From Paramecium tetraurelia (taxonomy: Eukaryota > Ciliophora > Oligohymenophorea > Peniculida > Parameciidae): DNA of 64,000 nt. Shown piece after piece: positions 25,680-36,448 of this stretch. Within the stretch, counting starts at the first letter, position 1. Each line of letters begins with the position of its first letter. The notes under the pieces are model-generated. The model did not search any database. It saw only the letters and a program-made list of their open reading frames with translations, and was not told where the DNA came from. Location: positions 122,508-186,507 of the forward strand of contig NW_001799626.1 in NCBI RefSeq assembly GCF_000165425.1, in the 5' to 3' direction. The position numbers were made by a program, and so were the translations under genes.

Positions 25680-26567
25680 ATGAAAATTAACCTGATTTTA
25701 TGTATCTTAACTTTTCGAATAACGGGACAAATTGTAATACCATTCGGGTAACGATGCTTATGTTCTGATATTTCTGAAAAAAATTAATGTGAACTAATAA
25801 ATTGCTATTGGGATGGAGAATGCTCTGAAAACAAATGTGAAAATAGAAAATAAGATAAATGCTACGGAGAATGTTAATGGTCAGATGGAGCATGCATAGA
25901 TTACGTTTTTAAATGTAGCGATTACAGCACTTAAAAGAGCTGTGATTAACAAGCGAATTGTGGTTGGGCGGCTTCATAATAATGCATATTATTTAATAGT
26001 TGCCAAGGGTTTTTCGTATCAGAACCCGAACAATGTTATTCAAAAGGTTAGAGTTAATGTGAACCGTCGGCAACACAAGCAGACGGCTAATATCAGTGCG
26101 TTTAGAAGATGAATGTAGAATGTGGAAAATTGAAATCAAAAACCATATGCAACAATTCTCAATAATCAAACAGTGTATAGTGTGGATGGAAATAATCAAC
26201 AAATGAATGTTTAGCCAAATTGGATTTTGATAATTGCGAGAACGTGAAGGATTGGTAAGAAATGTGTGATACTTATGCTTGCATTTGGTTAAATGGAACA
26301 TGTTTGTCTAGAGATTGTGGCAGTTTCACTATCTAAGATACATGCAAATTTATTCCAAATTATTAATATACTGAAATCACAGTTTGTATTTGGACACAAG
26401 ATAAGTGTTAGAGTGTGGAAAGCTTAGATGAATTGCCATAAGAACAATGCTTTCAAAATACAAATGGTGGATCTATGTGGATAAATGATGGTTGTACATC
26501 TTGTTATGGATATACTTAAATTCTGAATATAATAATGATGGTGCTGATTTTCACATTATTTGAGTGA
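25680..26567 (+). CDS. Secreted Cys-rich surface protein with GPI-like tail
   Basis: An intronless frame of 295 residues begins with a signal peptide (MKINLILCILTF) and ends with a short hydrophobic tail (ILNIIMMVLIFTLF), as for GPI attachment. Between them are about 35 cysteines in repeated Cys-x(5-8)-Cys units with Trp, such as CGWAASQQC and CIWLNGTC. This is the style of Paramecium surface antigens in miniature. It probably coats the cell or cilia (inference). Its 3' end faces the p24 gene with 54 bases between stops. Confidence 0.88.
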
Positions 26568-26621
26568 ATATAAATTTAGTATAATCTTTATAAATGCAAT
26601 TAAAGTGATTATTAAACATGA

Positions 26622-27209
26622 TCAATAAGATTTCTTCAATTTCATTACTTTTGCTGCCTTTATTGTGAAAATTACGGTGACAATTATCATTAGCAAAATA
26701 GTTATTATCGAAAAAAATATTATTTTGCTGGAAATTACATTCATCTTTTCATTCCTATTTGTCTACAATTATACTAAATCTAATTGAGCAGACTATAAAT
26801 CAATTCAACTTTATACCTTTAAGTGTTGCAAAGTATTATTGTATTATTTAACTTACTTCTCTACTTCCTTCAAATCTTCAATTGATGCTACTTCCGCTTA
26901 TATACCCTGCTCATAGAAAAATTAGATGTTCATCTAATAGTGAGCCAGATTATGAATACAAATTTGAATCTATGTTGTCTCATTGAAAAGTTGTGTAAAC
27001 TTTTGTGTTAATTCATGATACGTGTACAACAACTACTTATTCACACCTGTATCAGTTATTTTAAGACTATAATCTGCCGACTCTCCTTCCACAAACCCTT
27101 ATATCATCTCCTTTTCCTACAGTCTATCACCAAAACATCTTATTTATCGAGCTGGCAATTTGAATCTTAAATCTACAGCATTTGCTAAGCAAATTAGAAA
27201 AAATAACAT
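26622..27209 (-). CDS. p24/emp24 family cargo receptor (TMED-like)
   Basis: One 24-nt intron at 26793-26816 gives 187 residues. Visible parts are a signal peptide (MLFFLICLANA), a GOLD domain with the two usual cysteines (IRCFGD and IQICIHNL), a helical stalk from SIEDLKEVEK, one membrane helix (IIFFSIITILLMIIVTVIF) and a short tail ending KLKKSY. p24 proteins cycle between ER and Golgi in COPI/COPII vesicles and select cargo such as GPI proteins. The dibasic tail fits COPI binding. The length is slightly below the usual 200-220 residues. Confidence 0.9.
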
Positions 27210-27307
27210 AAATTTATATTCTTAATAAAATGAAATTCTCATCTAATACATAGCAAAATTACTAACTCATAAAGAACTGATCATGAAATAAACCTTTTTA
27301 TGAGATC

Positions 27308-27709
27308 CAAGTTTCAATTCAATTCTTAATTTATTGTACAAATTCTTTTGAAAATAAATGACTTATACTATCCTTTTTTCATATGAAATAACAAAATTAT
27401 GTATAATTTTTTACATAATAATGTTAAGGTAGAATTCCTATTGCTATGACTTAAACGTTAAAAATTAATATATATTTGTTAACTTTTAATCACTTTTCTA
27501 GAAAAAATGAATAAGTTTATCTTTGAATTACTCAATTTAGTTAATAAACAATTTTAAATATCAATAAATAATATTTATAAAGCAGAAAGGATCATCATTC
27601 TTGATGGAATTGAGAATCGTTAAGCTTTTCCACGTCGGTAGTTTTCAGATGAATCAAACAAATTTACATAAAGACCTTTATTTTCATTAAGATCAGATTC
27701 ATTAACCAT
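27308..27709 (-). CDS. Doubtful small gene (open frame)
   Basis: A frame from ATG 27709 is open to TGA near 27308. The first 45 residues (MVNESDLNENKGLYVNLFDS and on) look protein-like; the remainder is the Ile/Leu/Asn/Lys mix expected from AT-rich non-coding DNA. The same frame is also open upstream to about 28095. No family. Treat it as a hint only. Confidence 0.22.
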
Positions 27710-27920
27710 TACTTTGTGTGATAAGAAAATATTGCAGAAAACTTATATATTTCGATTCCTAACCGAAATATCGATTTTAAAATGAATTATCTGTGTGTTT
27801 AATACTTAGACCCATGCCTTCAAATAACGGTTAATTACAAATTAATATAAACATTATTTATTAAACATTAAAAATACACTTAAGTTTTTATCAACTATAC
27901 ATATTTTTGATACATTACTT

Positions 27921-28133
27921 TCAAGCTTTGATGCCGTGATAATTTATAAGCAACTTCCTTAATATGATTTTTTGAGCCATAGATACAGTGTTTATGATTC
28001 GTTCAAGAACATAATCACTTATGGAGGAATTGCTTTAAAATTTAAATCTACATGCATCCTTAAGCTAAACAATATATTTTTATATTCATTACAGAACATA
28101 TTAATATAATTAAGTGAAAATGATAAGATTCAT
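27921..28133 (-). CDS. Possible small protein, 59 residues
   Basis: Two exons, joined across a 33-nt GT..AG intron (GTTCTG...TTTAG) just after position 28098, give 59 residues ending ...LRKLLINYHGIKA. The second exon (KDACRFKFQSNSSISDYVLE and on) is strongly protein-like and amphipathic. The proposed ATG overlaps the stop of the Myb-like gene, so this may instead be a gene with another first exon. Family unknown. Confidence 0.35.
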
Positions 28134-28682
28134 TATAATATTAAAGATTTTATATTTGAAATCATGTTCTTTAAAATATCTTTGAATTCTGGAAATAATT
28201 AAACTGTCTCTATAATCTCCTCTCCTTGTGTGCTCTGTTATAGACTTTCTTTGTACAAAGTATCGTAATCTCTAGCATATTGATTGAAATCTTTACTTCC
28301 CCATTATTTGTGTCCATCTATATCGGAGAAATTTGTAGTATCGATTCTTTACAGTGCTGAGTGATTTTGATGGAAAATAAGTGGAAATAACTTTGAATTT
28401 GGGACCTAATTTTAATACAGAAGAAAGAATTAATCTATCTTCATTTGGAGTAAAGGATTCAGAAGCAGGAATTCTAGTTCTTCTACGCATGCCAGGTCTT
28501 TTTGCCTTTGAATATAGTCGCTTTCGTTTCATTCTCTTTTTGACAATTCTATTTTGTTTGTTGATTTTCGAAACTACTTTTTGCACATCACCTCTTTCTT
28601 TTTTACTAATTGATCGAGTTTGGGGGGGCTCATGACTATTAGTTTTTATCACCTATTCAACTTCATCTTCATTGTTGGACAT
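28130..28682 (-). CDS. Myb/SANT-like DNA-binding protein
   Basis: One 25-nt intron at 28272-28296 gives 175 residues. After a very basic stretch (KKRMKRKRLYSKAKRPGMRR) comes one Myb/SANT repeat: ASESFTPNEDRLILSSVLKL, then GPKFKVISTYFP and STVKNRYYKFLR. It has the helix spacing of a Myb repeat and the KNRYY recognition-helix signature, although the usual first Trp is replaced by Phe. It is probably nuclear, binding DNA or chromatin. Only one repeat is visible, so DNA specificity is uncertain. The C-terminus is acidic and helical. Confidence 0.82.
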
Positions 28683-28786
28683 GAAGATAATTAAGTAATT
28701 ATCAGGAATTAAATTATTGAATTTCTGTTTTGTGATTTATACAAAATATTATTAAGATTTATTTGACTGTAATTCAAAATAAATTA

Positions 28787-28990
28787 TCAGGCATTAAACC
28801 CCAACCTCTCCTTGAGCCTCATCATAGTTATAGCTTCAAAATTATCATATTGCACCTCAAAAATGATTTTATGGCAAATTAATAATAAATCTTAAATCGC
28901 CAGTGAAACTTAGCAAATTCTTATTCTAAACTAAAATCTATACAACTCTGCTATGTTGTAGTAGCATATCGATGAATTATCAGATGACAT
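28787..28990 (-). CDS. Small 67-residue protein of unknown function
   Basis: An intronless frame from ATG 28990 to TGA 28787-28789 starts MSSDNSSICYYNIAELYRFQ and ends ITMMRLKERLGFNA. It is helical with a hydrophobic middle (VSLAIQDLLLICHKIIFEVQ) and has no signal peptide. The codon and residue mix is protein-like. I do not recognise the family. Confidence 0.55.
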
Positions 28991-29259
28991 GAATTAAATC
29001 ATTCAACCCCACTTATTATCCAGGCTAAGATATTCTAAATTATGTATTTCTAATATAAAACATGTTTTTAATATCATTATACAAAACATTTAAATCTTTA
29101 TTGAAGCAAAAACTACTAAATTGAAAAAAGTGTAATGGAAATAATATTGCTTAAAATGAGTAATATTAAAATTAAAACATTATAGCTGTTCTTATAACTA
29201 TATAAATTTAGAAGAAATTGATGGTTTAATTCATCTTATAATAAAAAATAAATAAATAA

Positions 29260-29910
29260 ATGGGAGGCTTTTGCCCAAGTTAAAATATCAAAGTCCTTCC
29301 ATCGCCTGTAATTCAAGAAGAGATAATTGTGGACCCTCAAATAGAAATTATAACTTTCATTAATTAAGAAAACAACTACAAACTTAAATTAACCCATAAT
29401 TTCTCTCTAGAGAATCCAAGCTTATAAACGTGTGATGAAGTAATCTTAGAAATCCTCTCCATATCAATTTCCTTCATGGTTAAGGATTTTTCTGAATAAT
29501 CAAACTTTCTTAAAATGCAAATATAAAAACAAGTCTAAGACTTAATGGATCAAAAAATCGATTTCCAAGAAGATCTTCTACAAATGCTTATCAATTATTA
29601 CGATTTCCTAAGCTATGTCTAGGAAAATGGTGCTACAAAAGTAATATCTTGGTGGAAGGATCCTATCAGCGTTGTTGACGTAGAATAAGCAATAAAACAT
29701 TGGTCTCAAGAATTTATTAAATACGGAGGCAAATTGAGAAGAGAAAGAGCTTTCAAAAAATTACATTAAGATCCAAAACCTCCTGAACGCTTTGTGAAAA
29801 CAAGGGAATGGATCAAAAAACAATAAGAGGGATAGGAGGAGGAGATAAAACCAAAAAGGGAATCACTTGCAACTACTAGTAAGCTTGAAGAAGGGTTTGA
29901 AGAATCATGA
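29260..29910 (+). CDS. Unassigned 216-residue protein, candidate N-myristoylated
   Basis: An intronless frame runs from ATG 29260 to TGA 29908-29910. The N-terminus MGGFCPSQN has Gly2 and a nearby Cys5, the layout of dual myristoylation and palmitoylation signals (inference). The middle, about residues 60-170, is helical with conserved-looking aromatic motifs (LINYYDFLSYVQENGATKVI, SWWKDPISVVDVEQA, HWSQEFIKYGGKLR). The tail is Lys/Glu-rich. The next genes are more than 250 bases away on both sides. Function unknown. Confidence 0.75.
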
Positions 29911-30248
29911 TGTTTTTTAGGGAATATTAATTTATATCTAATAATTAAATGGAATATTATACTTTCTGAAATAATTAAAACTGTTAAATCAAACTTTGTC
30001 CTATGTTTTAAATGGTGAAATTACTACATCCATCAAAATTTGAGTTAAACATAATTAGATTTGAATCTTAATTTACCTTAGTTATTAGTATTTTCAATTT
30101 AATACACACGAGAGATACAAGAATTAACGTTATTCTTGATCCCTCTATATATTGAATCTTAATCAAAATAGTATAAGATTTAGAAAATTATACTTTGAGT
30201 TTGGTGCTTAATTTGGAACACATATAATTTAATTAATTAAATATTAAA
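29911..30248. other. Gene-free interval upstream of the copper transporter
   Basis: AT-rich spacer with no supported frame, repeat or RNA gene. It should hold the promoter of the CTR gene. Confidence 0.5.
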
Positions 30249-30671
30249 ATGGCTATCAATAATGGCATGGTTGTTCACTTTAGAGTTAACTGTGAATTTG
30301 TATTTAAAGGGTATCAACAGTATTAACATAAGATGGTCTACAACTTCCGATGAAACAGGATTGTTCTTTTTCGGATGTCTTATTGTAATGTTTTATTGTA
30401 TGCTTCATATGAATCTCTACACTGTTAAGTTAATTTTACCAAAAAAGTAAAACCCATCTTTAATATAAGTTTGATTGTTGATATCTGTTGGTATTTAGTA
30501 TATGCACTATCAGGTATCATGGTTATGTAATTAATTATGACCATGAATGGATGGGTCAATGTTGCAGTTATTATCGGAAGCACTATAGGTTATTCGATAT
30601 AGGAATCTTGGTCATAAATTTATGAAAAAGAAAACTAAGCTCCTCCAGGAGGTTGTGAATTTTGTAATTGA
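30249..30671 (+). CDS. CTR-type copper transporter
   Basis: Introns at 30311-30332 (22 nt) and 30447-30469 (23 nt) give 125 residues. CTR features are visible: a short extracellular N-terminus with an aromatic stretch and W (FKGWSTTSDETG), membrane helix 1 (LFFFGCLIVMFYCMLHM), helix 2 with an MxxxM-like MVMQLIMTM and helix 3 with GxxxG (IIGSTIGY). The C-terminus ends with cysteines (GGCEFCN), as in other CTRs. CTR proteins form trimers that import Cu(I). Splicing places W directly after the F-K-G of the N-terminal domain, which supports the intron. Confidence 0.88.
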
Positions 30672-30864
30672 GATCAAACATATTTTATAATCATATAAAT
30701 TCAACATACAATAATAAAACCCTTTATACATAATAAAAAACAAAACCTAATTTTGTAATTAAATCTGGATTAAGAATTATAAAGATTGAATATAATATAA
30801 GGAACCAAGATCATTTCAAATAAGAATACTTACCTTTATTATTAAGTTTAAATTCATTATCAAC

Positions 30865-31887
30865 TCATTTATGTCTTTTTTTTGATTTTTCTCTTCTTTT
30901 TTATTTTTTAATGGGACTTTCCTCTCTCTTCTTATGCTTTTTGACAGACTTAGATCGAGATCTCTCCCTAGGTTTCTTTGCTGGTTTTACTTCTTCTAAT
31001 AAAAATATTTGAATTGAATACCTTTCTTTTATTTTCTTCTTTTATCCTCTTCATCTTTTTCTACATGTTCTTCTTTAGGTTTTTTAGATATTTCTTCGCT
31101 TCTTGATCTTCTCAACTCACCAAGACCACCTCCAAGTCTACGGGGTCTCCATTTCAGAATTGTTCTTCCTCTTTCGATGTCAACAACCAACTTTCTTCCA
31201 TCAATACGCTTATCTACTGCATATTTATATGCTTATTTAACACTGTTCTTGCTCTCATACTCTTTTAATTTAAGATCACCCCCTTACCAATGAATGCATA
31301 GCCTCTAGGCTTATCTTATGTAGAATCTCGTATGATTCTTATTGATTTGATTGGTCCATATTCTTCAAATTCCTTACGCAATTTTTTATCAGTTGTGGCA
31401 TAATTCAATCTGCCCACAAACAGTGTTTTATAAGGTTCAGATGTGATATTAGGATCTTCAAATGGATTCCATAATTACAACAACTTCTTTAATTCCTCAT
31501 TGTGTTGATGCTTCTTTTCTAATCTCTTTAGAATCTTAAGTGGTAATCGAGATGGTTTTATGATATCTTTTTTATTAATATAAAATTACCCTTCTCCCTT
31601 TCTTCTCTTTACATTTGCTCGTATTCATCTTCAAATTTATCTAGCATCCACTCAGCCTTTCTACCTAACCCTAAAATTGAGTCATATGCCCTGCATTCCA
31701 GCTTTGGCTAAGACTTAATGTGTGCTATTTAGGGAATAACAAAAATTGGTTGCATCTAATTGTTATAATGCTAACTTACATCAGGTGGGAAGTCGGGTTT
31801 TCTTATATTGGTTGCCTATTGCATTTAAACTGGATTGTTCATCATATGTGCAAGCGGCATCATAGGAGGCTATGCTTAATAATACAT
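30865..31887 (-). CDS. SNRNP70: U1 snRNP 70 kDa protein
   Basis: Introns at 31756-31779, 31567-31589, 31262-31287 and 30996-31021 (24, 23, 26, 26 nt) give 307 residues. The RRM is clear ([17 protein letters not shown], then GYAFIEYESKNS across an intron), followed by the family signature [20 protein letters not shown] and a Lys/Arg/Glu-Ser tail ([15 protein letters not shown]). U1-70K binds U1 snRNA stem-loop 1 in 5' splice-site recognition. The 24-nt intron is a multiple of three without an in-frame TGA, so it is less certain than the others. The RS region is shorter than in animals. Confidence 0.95.
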
Positions 31888-32560
31888 TTTAATTAATTTA
31901 TTAATTAAAAAGAAAATTCAAACAATTATTTTAAGACAATAATTATGAATTTATCATCTGCTCTATTATTAAAATATTTAAATCAAAACCAATTCTAATA
32001 CTTTAATTGATAATATTATACTCTTCATTTTTTTATAATTCGCAGAATTTATCTAAAAAATGAACAAATTATCAGTCTTCTCACTTAAGTTGTTAAACTC
32101 TTAATGAACCTCATTTCATACAAAAATTGTGATTTAAGTTACAAAATAAAACAAAATTTTTATGGTCTATAACAAATTATTAAATTATGACAACTATATC
32201 AATTTTTATATATAATTTATTGACCCATATTACCTATTAATATTTATTTTTGATGGGAGTTTGATTTAAATTTCCACCATGGTATCCTTATGGTATATAA
32301 AGAGAAAATACGAGTGAGAGAAAAAACTATCTCCTCTCATTTTACATTCAAATCAATGTCTTCCTATAATATAAAAATCAACTATCTTGTTTTCTAGTTT
32401 GAAATAACAAAAAATTCCATCATTATCAAGGTTTGAAGATATTAGTTATGAATTTATAGAAGGAATTATTTTGTTTTATTAAGAATCTACCTATTTATAA
32501 AATAGAATTTTGGGAGCCTTTAACAAATATCAAAGAATTAGTTGAAATAAATATCTGTTA
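31888..32560. other. Gene-free interval
   Basis: About 670 bases of AT-rich DNA between the 5' end of U1-70K and the 3' end of the kinase gene. A TGA-free minus-strand frame begins near 32280, but its composition is that of non-coding AT-rich DNA. No RNA gene was recognised. Confidence 0.45.
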
Positions 32561-33317
32561 TCAATAATTATAGTACTCAGAGCTCATTCTTGGGTTTTGA
32601 ATATAGGCTTCATATTGATTAATATCCTTCATTTATTTAATCTTCTGGTACTATGCAACTAAATACTCTCTAATTTTCATTGCATATTCTGGTTTTTTTA
32701 AGTCTTCTTAATCCTAAATCTCGATAATATTTAGAGGAATATTAAATGTTTATTTTATTTTCTCATTAATTTTATTTAGTGTATTTTTCTAATTTAGAAT
32801 TATTTTTACCTCATATTATTTGATATCCATTGATTATTCTGTATCTGCAGGCATTTCAATAACTGATTCTAAATTTTATAGATTTTTCAGAGAGTTTGGT
32901 TTTATATCTTAAAACTGGTTAAATTAACTTGAATTATCAATTTATTATAATTATTGCTTCTATAATTGCTATTATTGATATTGTTATTATTATTACTGCT
33001 ATTGTTATTATTAATATTGTAATTATTGATTTTGTTATTACTAATATTGTAATTATTATTGCTATTGTTATTACTACAATTGATATTACTACTATTGCTA
33101 TTATTGTTATTGTTAATGCTATTATTGTTATTGCTATTATTGTTATTCCTATTATTACATTTATTAATACTATTATTGTTATGGTTATTAATACTATTAT
33201 TGCTATGATTATTAAGACTATTATTATTTTGGTTATTAACACTATTATTGTTATTGATATTATAACTATTGCTACTATTGATATTATTACTATTGCTATA
33301 ATTATTGTTAATACTAC

Positions 33318-33357
<40 letters not shown>

Positions 33358-35050
33358 AGTATTACTATTACTATTACTATTAGAATTATTATTTTTCCAC
33401 TGGTAATTATGTTTGATTTTCAATTTTCATTTCTTTATTCTAAGCCTACCATTTTTGGGTAAAATTTTAATTATATTGAAAATTGAATTAACCTTTTTCT
33501 TAAGATTTACTTTAATTATCTTATTAGTTATTGTTCCACATAAATTTTGGAGCCTGTTTTTGTGTGTTTTAAAATTATTAAGAGTTAGCTGATGTTTAAT
33601 CAAATTAAGGAAAGTTAAAATTTGGTGGCAAATAAAAAGCAGTTTAATTGATTCCTTAACCAATTTAATTAAAATTTTATTGGAATTAACCTTAATTTAT
33701 GAATAAGTGTTACATTATTTAAAATTTTCTTATTTGATTTCTTACATTTGACTTAGGACTTTTTAGTCCATTTTGCTTTCATCATTATTTTGTTGAATAT
33801 TAGAATAAAATTCTGGACGATTACGAGTTGTTATCAATTATTAATTCAAGTTAGGAAAGTTAGGATAGAAATTTTTAGCTGTTTAATTTTAGTTCATACC
33901 TTAGTTTTGTTAAAATTTTTAAAATTATTAAAATTTCTATTTTACATCTGCATTCTAGCTATTATAGTTGATTTATTAGTTTCCTTGAACATCATTCTTA
34001 TTGTTTTATAAATTAGGACTTTACTTTTAATTTTATAAATTTTGTTGTTAATCTGAGCTTTCCGTAAAGTTTTATACTTCCGTTTATTATTAAACAAACT
34101 CCAAAGGTCTAAAACTAAGATAAGCTTATTAGATTCTCATTTATGACTACTCTTTAATTTTTCCAAAATTGATTGCTGATTCTATTTTATATGTGTTTTA
34201 TATTTATTGTATGGAAGGTCTTTCTGAAGCAACGTAGCTTAACATTTATTTTAATAAATCCTTATATTTAGTATCACATTGAAGTTAATCTATCTTTAAT
34301 TAAATGACGCTTTGATCTTATTAAGTGGATAAAATTTATTTTTATATATCCTCTAAAGTGACTCCATTAAATAAAGGCTCAGTAGTATAAAGCTCATAAA
34401 TTAAGGCTCCTAAAGACCAGATGTCAGCTGATGAATCATAAAGTGTGGATTAAATAACTTCTGGAGCTTAATAATATGGTGTTCCAACATTCATAGTTTG
34501 CATACTTTTCTTATCCAAATTTTAGGAATTACTACATTAGATTTCTTTAATTTCTCCAAAATCGCAAATTTTATAGTGATTTCTATTATATAGAGAATCA
34601 ATTTAAATCAAAATATTTTCTGGCTTTAAGTCTCTATGAAAAAATTTTTACTATCTTAACACTTCGAGTTATCTGCAGATCTTTAATAATATACATTATA
34701 AATACATCTGATAAAATCCTTTAAATATCTTGGGTCGATAATTTTTATTTCTATAATAATTAATATAGATTGCCTCCCGTACAATACTCTTAGATTATTA
34801 TTAAGCTATTTTTGTACTAAAAATATTCATAATGAATGAGTAAGGGCGCAAAATCTTATTGATTCTAGAAATACTTATTTAAGAAATTCATTTCGCTTGA
34901 TTTCATTTTGAGAACTCTCTTCAAGGCATAGAATTTATTATCCTCTCCTTTTACTTGATACACGTATCCTTAACTTCCATTGTCCAAACATTTAATTATA
35001 GTATAGTTTGTGCGAGCTCCTGGAATTCTATCACAAGGAAAAAAGTGCAT
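32561..35050 (-). CDS. Protein kinase with long Gln-rich tail
   Basis: Introns at 34681-34705 (25 nt) and 33691-33713 (23 nt) give 813 residues. The kinase domain (about 15-270) has DNGSQGYVY (23-31), Lys44 in YALKRV, HRDLKPENI, DFG and the APEV region, so it should be active on Ser/Thr. The rest is Gln/Asn-rich, including a tract of about 150 residues at 32945-33395 coded largely by TAA, TAG and CAA. A non-repetitive C-terminus follows (MPADTEQSMDIKQYEVK to SSEYYNY). The 23-nt intron joins the kinase frame to the Gln frame. A frame-neutral 21-nt GT..AG segment near 32811-32831 may also be an intron. Confidence 0.85.
32945..33395 (-). repeat. Imperfect Gln-codon repeat (TAA/TAG/CAA) inside the kinase gene
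   Basis: About 450 bases built from ATT/TTA-type triplets on the plus strand. In the gene frame it codes a Gln tract with scattered Tyr, Leu, His, Cys and Pro. The two other minus frames read as poly-Asn and poly-Ile. Only the Gln frame connects both upstream and downstream to non-repetitive coding sequence. Confidence 0.85.
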
Positions 35051-35168
35051 TTAGTGTAATAAATTTAATAAATTAATAATAGTAAAACCAAGGTCATAAA
35101 TTTAATAATACCGAGGAAATTTGAGAACATAATTTTTATAGAGAAGAGGGATCAATATTTCGATTTAA

Positions 35169-35405
35169 ATGAGAAGAGAAATTAATCTCATACAAAACTT
35201 CATTTTTGAATTTTAAACCAATATAGGAGGAATTTCAAATATACAATTCTTTAAAAATGAAATAATCCTCTATATTTTATTCATTCTGGTAAGTTGTGGA
35301 TATGTCCAGAACATAGTTTATTTATTGGCTGATATGAAATTGTATTCATAAAAATTAATATATATTTACTTAATTTTACTTGATTTAAGTATTCAGATTA
35401 TGTGA
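35169..35405 (+). CDS. Doubtful 78-residue open frame
   Basis: ATG 35169 to TGA 35403-35405 with a hydrophobic middle (EIILYILFILVSCG). It lies alone between two minus-strand genes. The chance of such a frame in AT-rich DNA with one stop codon is not negligible. No family. The rest of 35051-35633 shows nothing else. Confidence 0.28.
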
Positions 35406-35633
35406 TATTCTTAAAATTAATTATAACTAAAACTAAATCTAAATCAGTTTATTCATTTTATTTTGTGGTTAAGAAGATTTTTCTTTATAAATCTAATTTT
35501 TGTTTTAATATAACATATTAAATTAATGCCCATTGTAGGATTGATCAAAAGATAAGGAAATAGACTAATAAAACATAAGTATAATACTACTAAATTAATA
35601 TTGTAAAATTACAAATATAAAATAATGGCAAAT

Positions 35634-35990
35634 TCACAATTTGAATAACATCGTTTTTAAATGCAATAATTTTGATTAGAGATCATCTATTAGAGTTATC
35701 TTTAATTATAATTCTTCTTCAGTTTCAATAATTAAATTTTAGATAGTCTATTGACTTTGTTTTTCATTAGTCTATTTTTTAGATTCCCTAGATTTGTTCG
35801 TTTATTTACGATTAGTTTTTATTATCTTTTTTCTAATTGATCTCTATTAATTGTTAGGAGAAATAAGTTGGTAAGAAATAGCGCAAATGTTTTACAATTC
35901 TTGACAAACAAACTCAATGTTCTGATTTTCTGAAGCTTTTTGTTATAAAATTGTTGTCGTAGCTTCAGATGGCTCGGTTTTGATTTACAT
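35634..35990 (-). CDS. Small bZIP-like protein
   Basis: An intronless frame of 118 residues. Residues about 55-75 are basic with the spacing of a bZIP DNA-contact region (TNRKQTNKSRESKK). They are followed by leucine/isoleucine heptads (LIIETEEELQLKITLIDDLQ, then SKLLHLK), forming a short zipper. If so it is a dimeric DNA-binding factor. The basic region is not canonical, so a plain coiled coil is the alternative. The stop is TGA at 35634-35636. Confidence 0.65.
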
Positions 35991-36032
35991 TAGTTATTTG
36001 GATGAGTAGAAAATTTGATAAATTTTATTAAT

Positions 36033-36302
36033 ATGTGGAAATATTCAAAAATGTATTCATAATCTGTTTAATCTATTTTGATAATAGGTATTTATAGAAT
36101 AAATGAAATTAAAATAAATTTTATTGATTTTGATGAACTGAAAATGACAGAACATTAAGTCTGGATTATAATGAAATAATCTCTAGGATAATATTTTGAA
36201 AATCTGAGAAAGAAAAGTATAAAACTAATTAAATCAATCTTTCAGAATTTTATTAAAATAACATCCAAATTAATATAACTTAGATTAAATTTAAAATAAT
36301 GA
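36033..36302 (+). CDS. Doubtful 89-residue open frame
   Basis: ATG 36033 to TGA 36300-36302. The C-terminal 60 residues look helical and basic (NLRKKSIKLIKSIFQNFIK). It sits in the 458-base gap between the bZIP-like gene and the GFGKG-repeat gene. There is no family match, so it may be a chance frame. Confidence 0.25.
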
Positions 36303-36448
36303 TATATAATCAAGCTGTTAAAAAATTAAGATTTGGATTAATAGAAGAAGAAGATATCATATTTTATTCATTTTTTTAGTATAAAGATCAGATGGAATGT
36401 TTAAAATATCTAACTTTTATAATTTTTTATTTCATTTATTAATATAAA

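Noticed and set aside
27308-28095. Continuous 260-codon minus-strand frame (MFCNEYKNILF...)
   Set aside because: Only short parts look like protein, and a better small-protein model (27921-28133) uses another frame. Chance openness with one stop codon is likely.
30249-30450. Separate short gene from the internal ATG of the copper transporter
   Set aside because: Splicing the 22-nt intron at 30311-30332 yields the expected CTR N-terminus, so the internal frame is part of the same gene.
32902-33423. Asn-rich protein on the minus strand and Ile-rich frames on both strands
   Set aside because: They are other frames of the TAA/TAG/CAA tract. The Asn frame reaches a TGA just after the tract, whereas the Gln frame joins the kinase upstream and a non-repetitive C-terminus downstream.
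33427-33663. Stop-free minus-strand frame (MVKESIKLLF...)
   Set aside because: It is the unspliced continuation of the kinase frame. A 23-nt intron at 33691-33713 switches to the Gln-rich frame, which gives better sequence.
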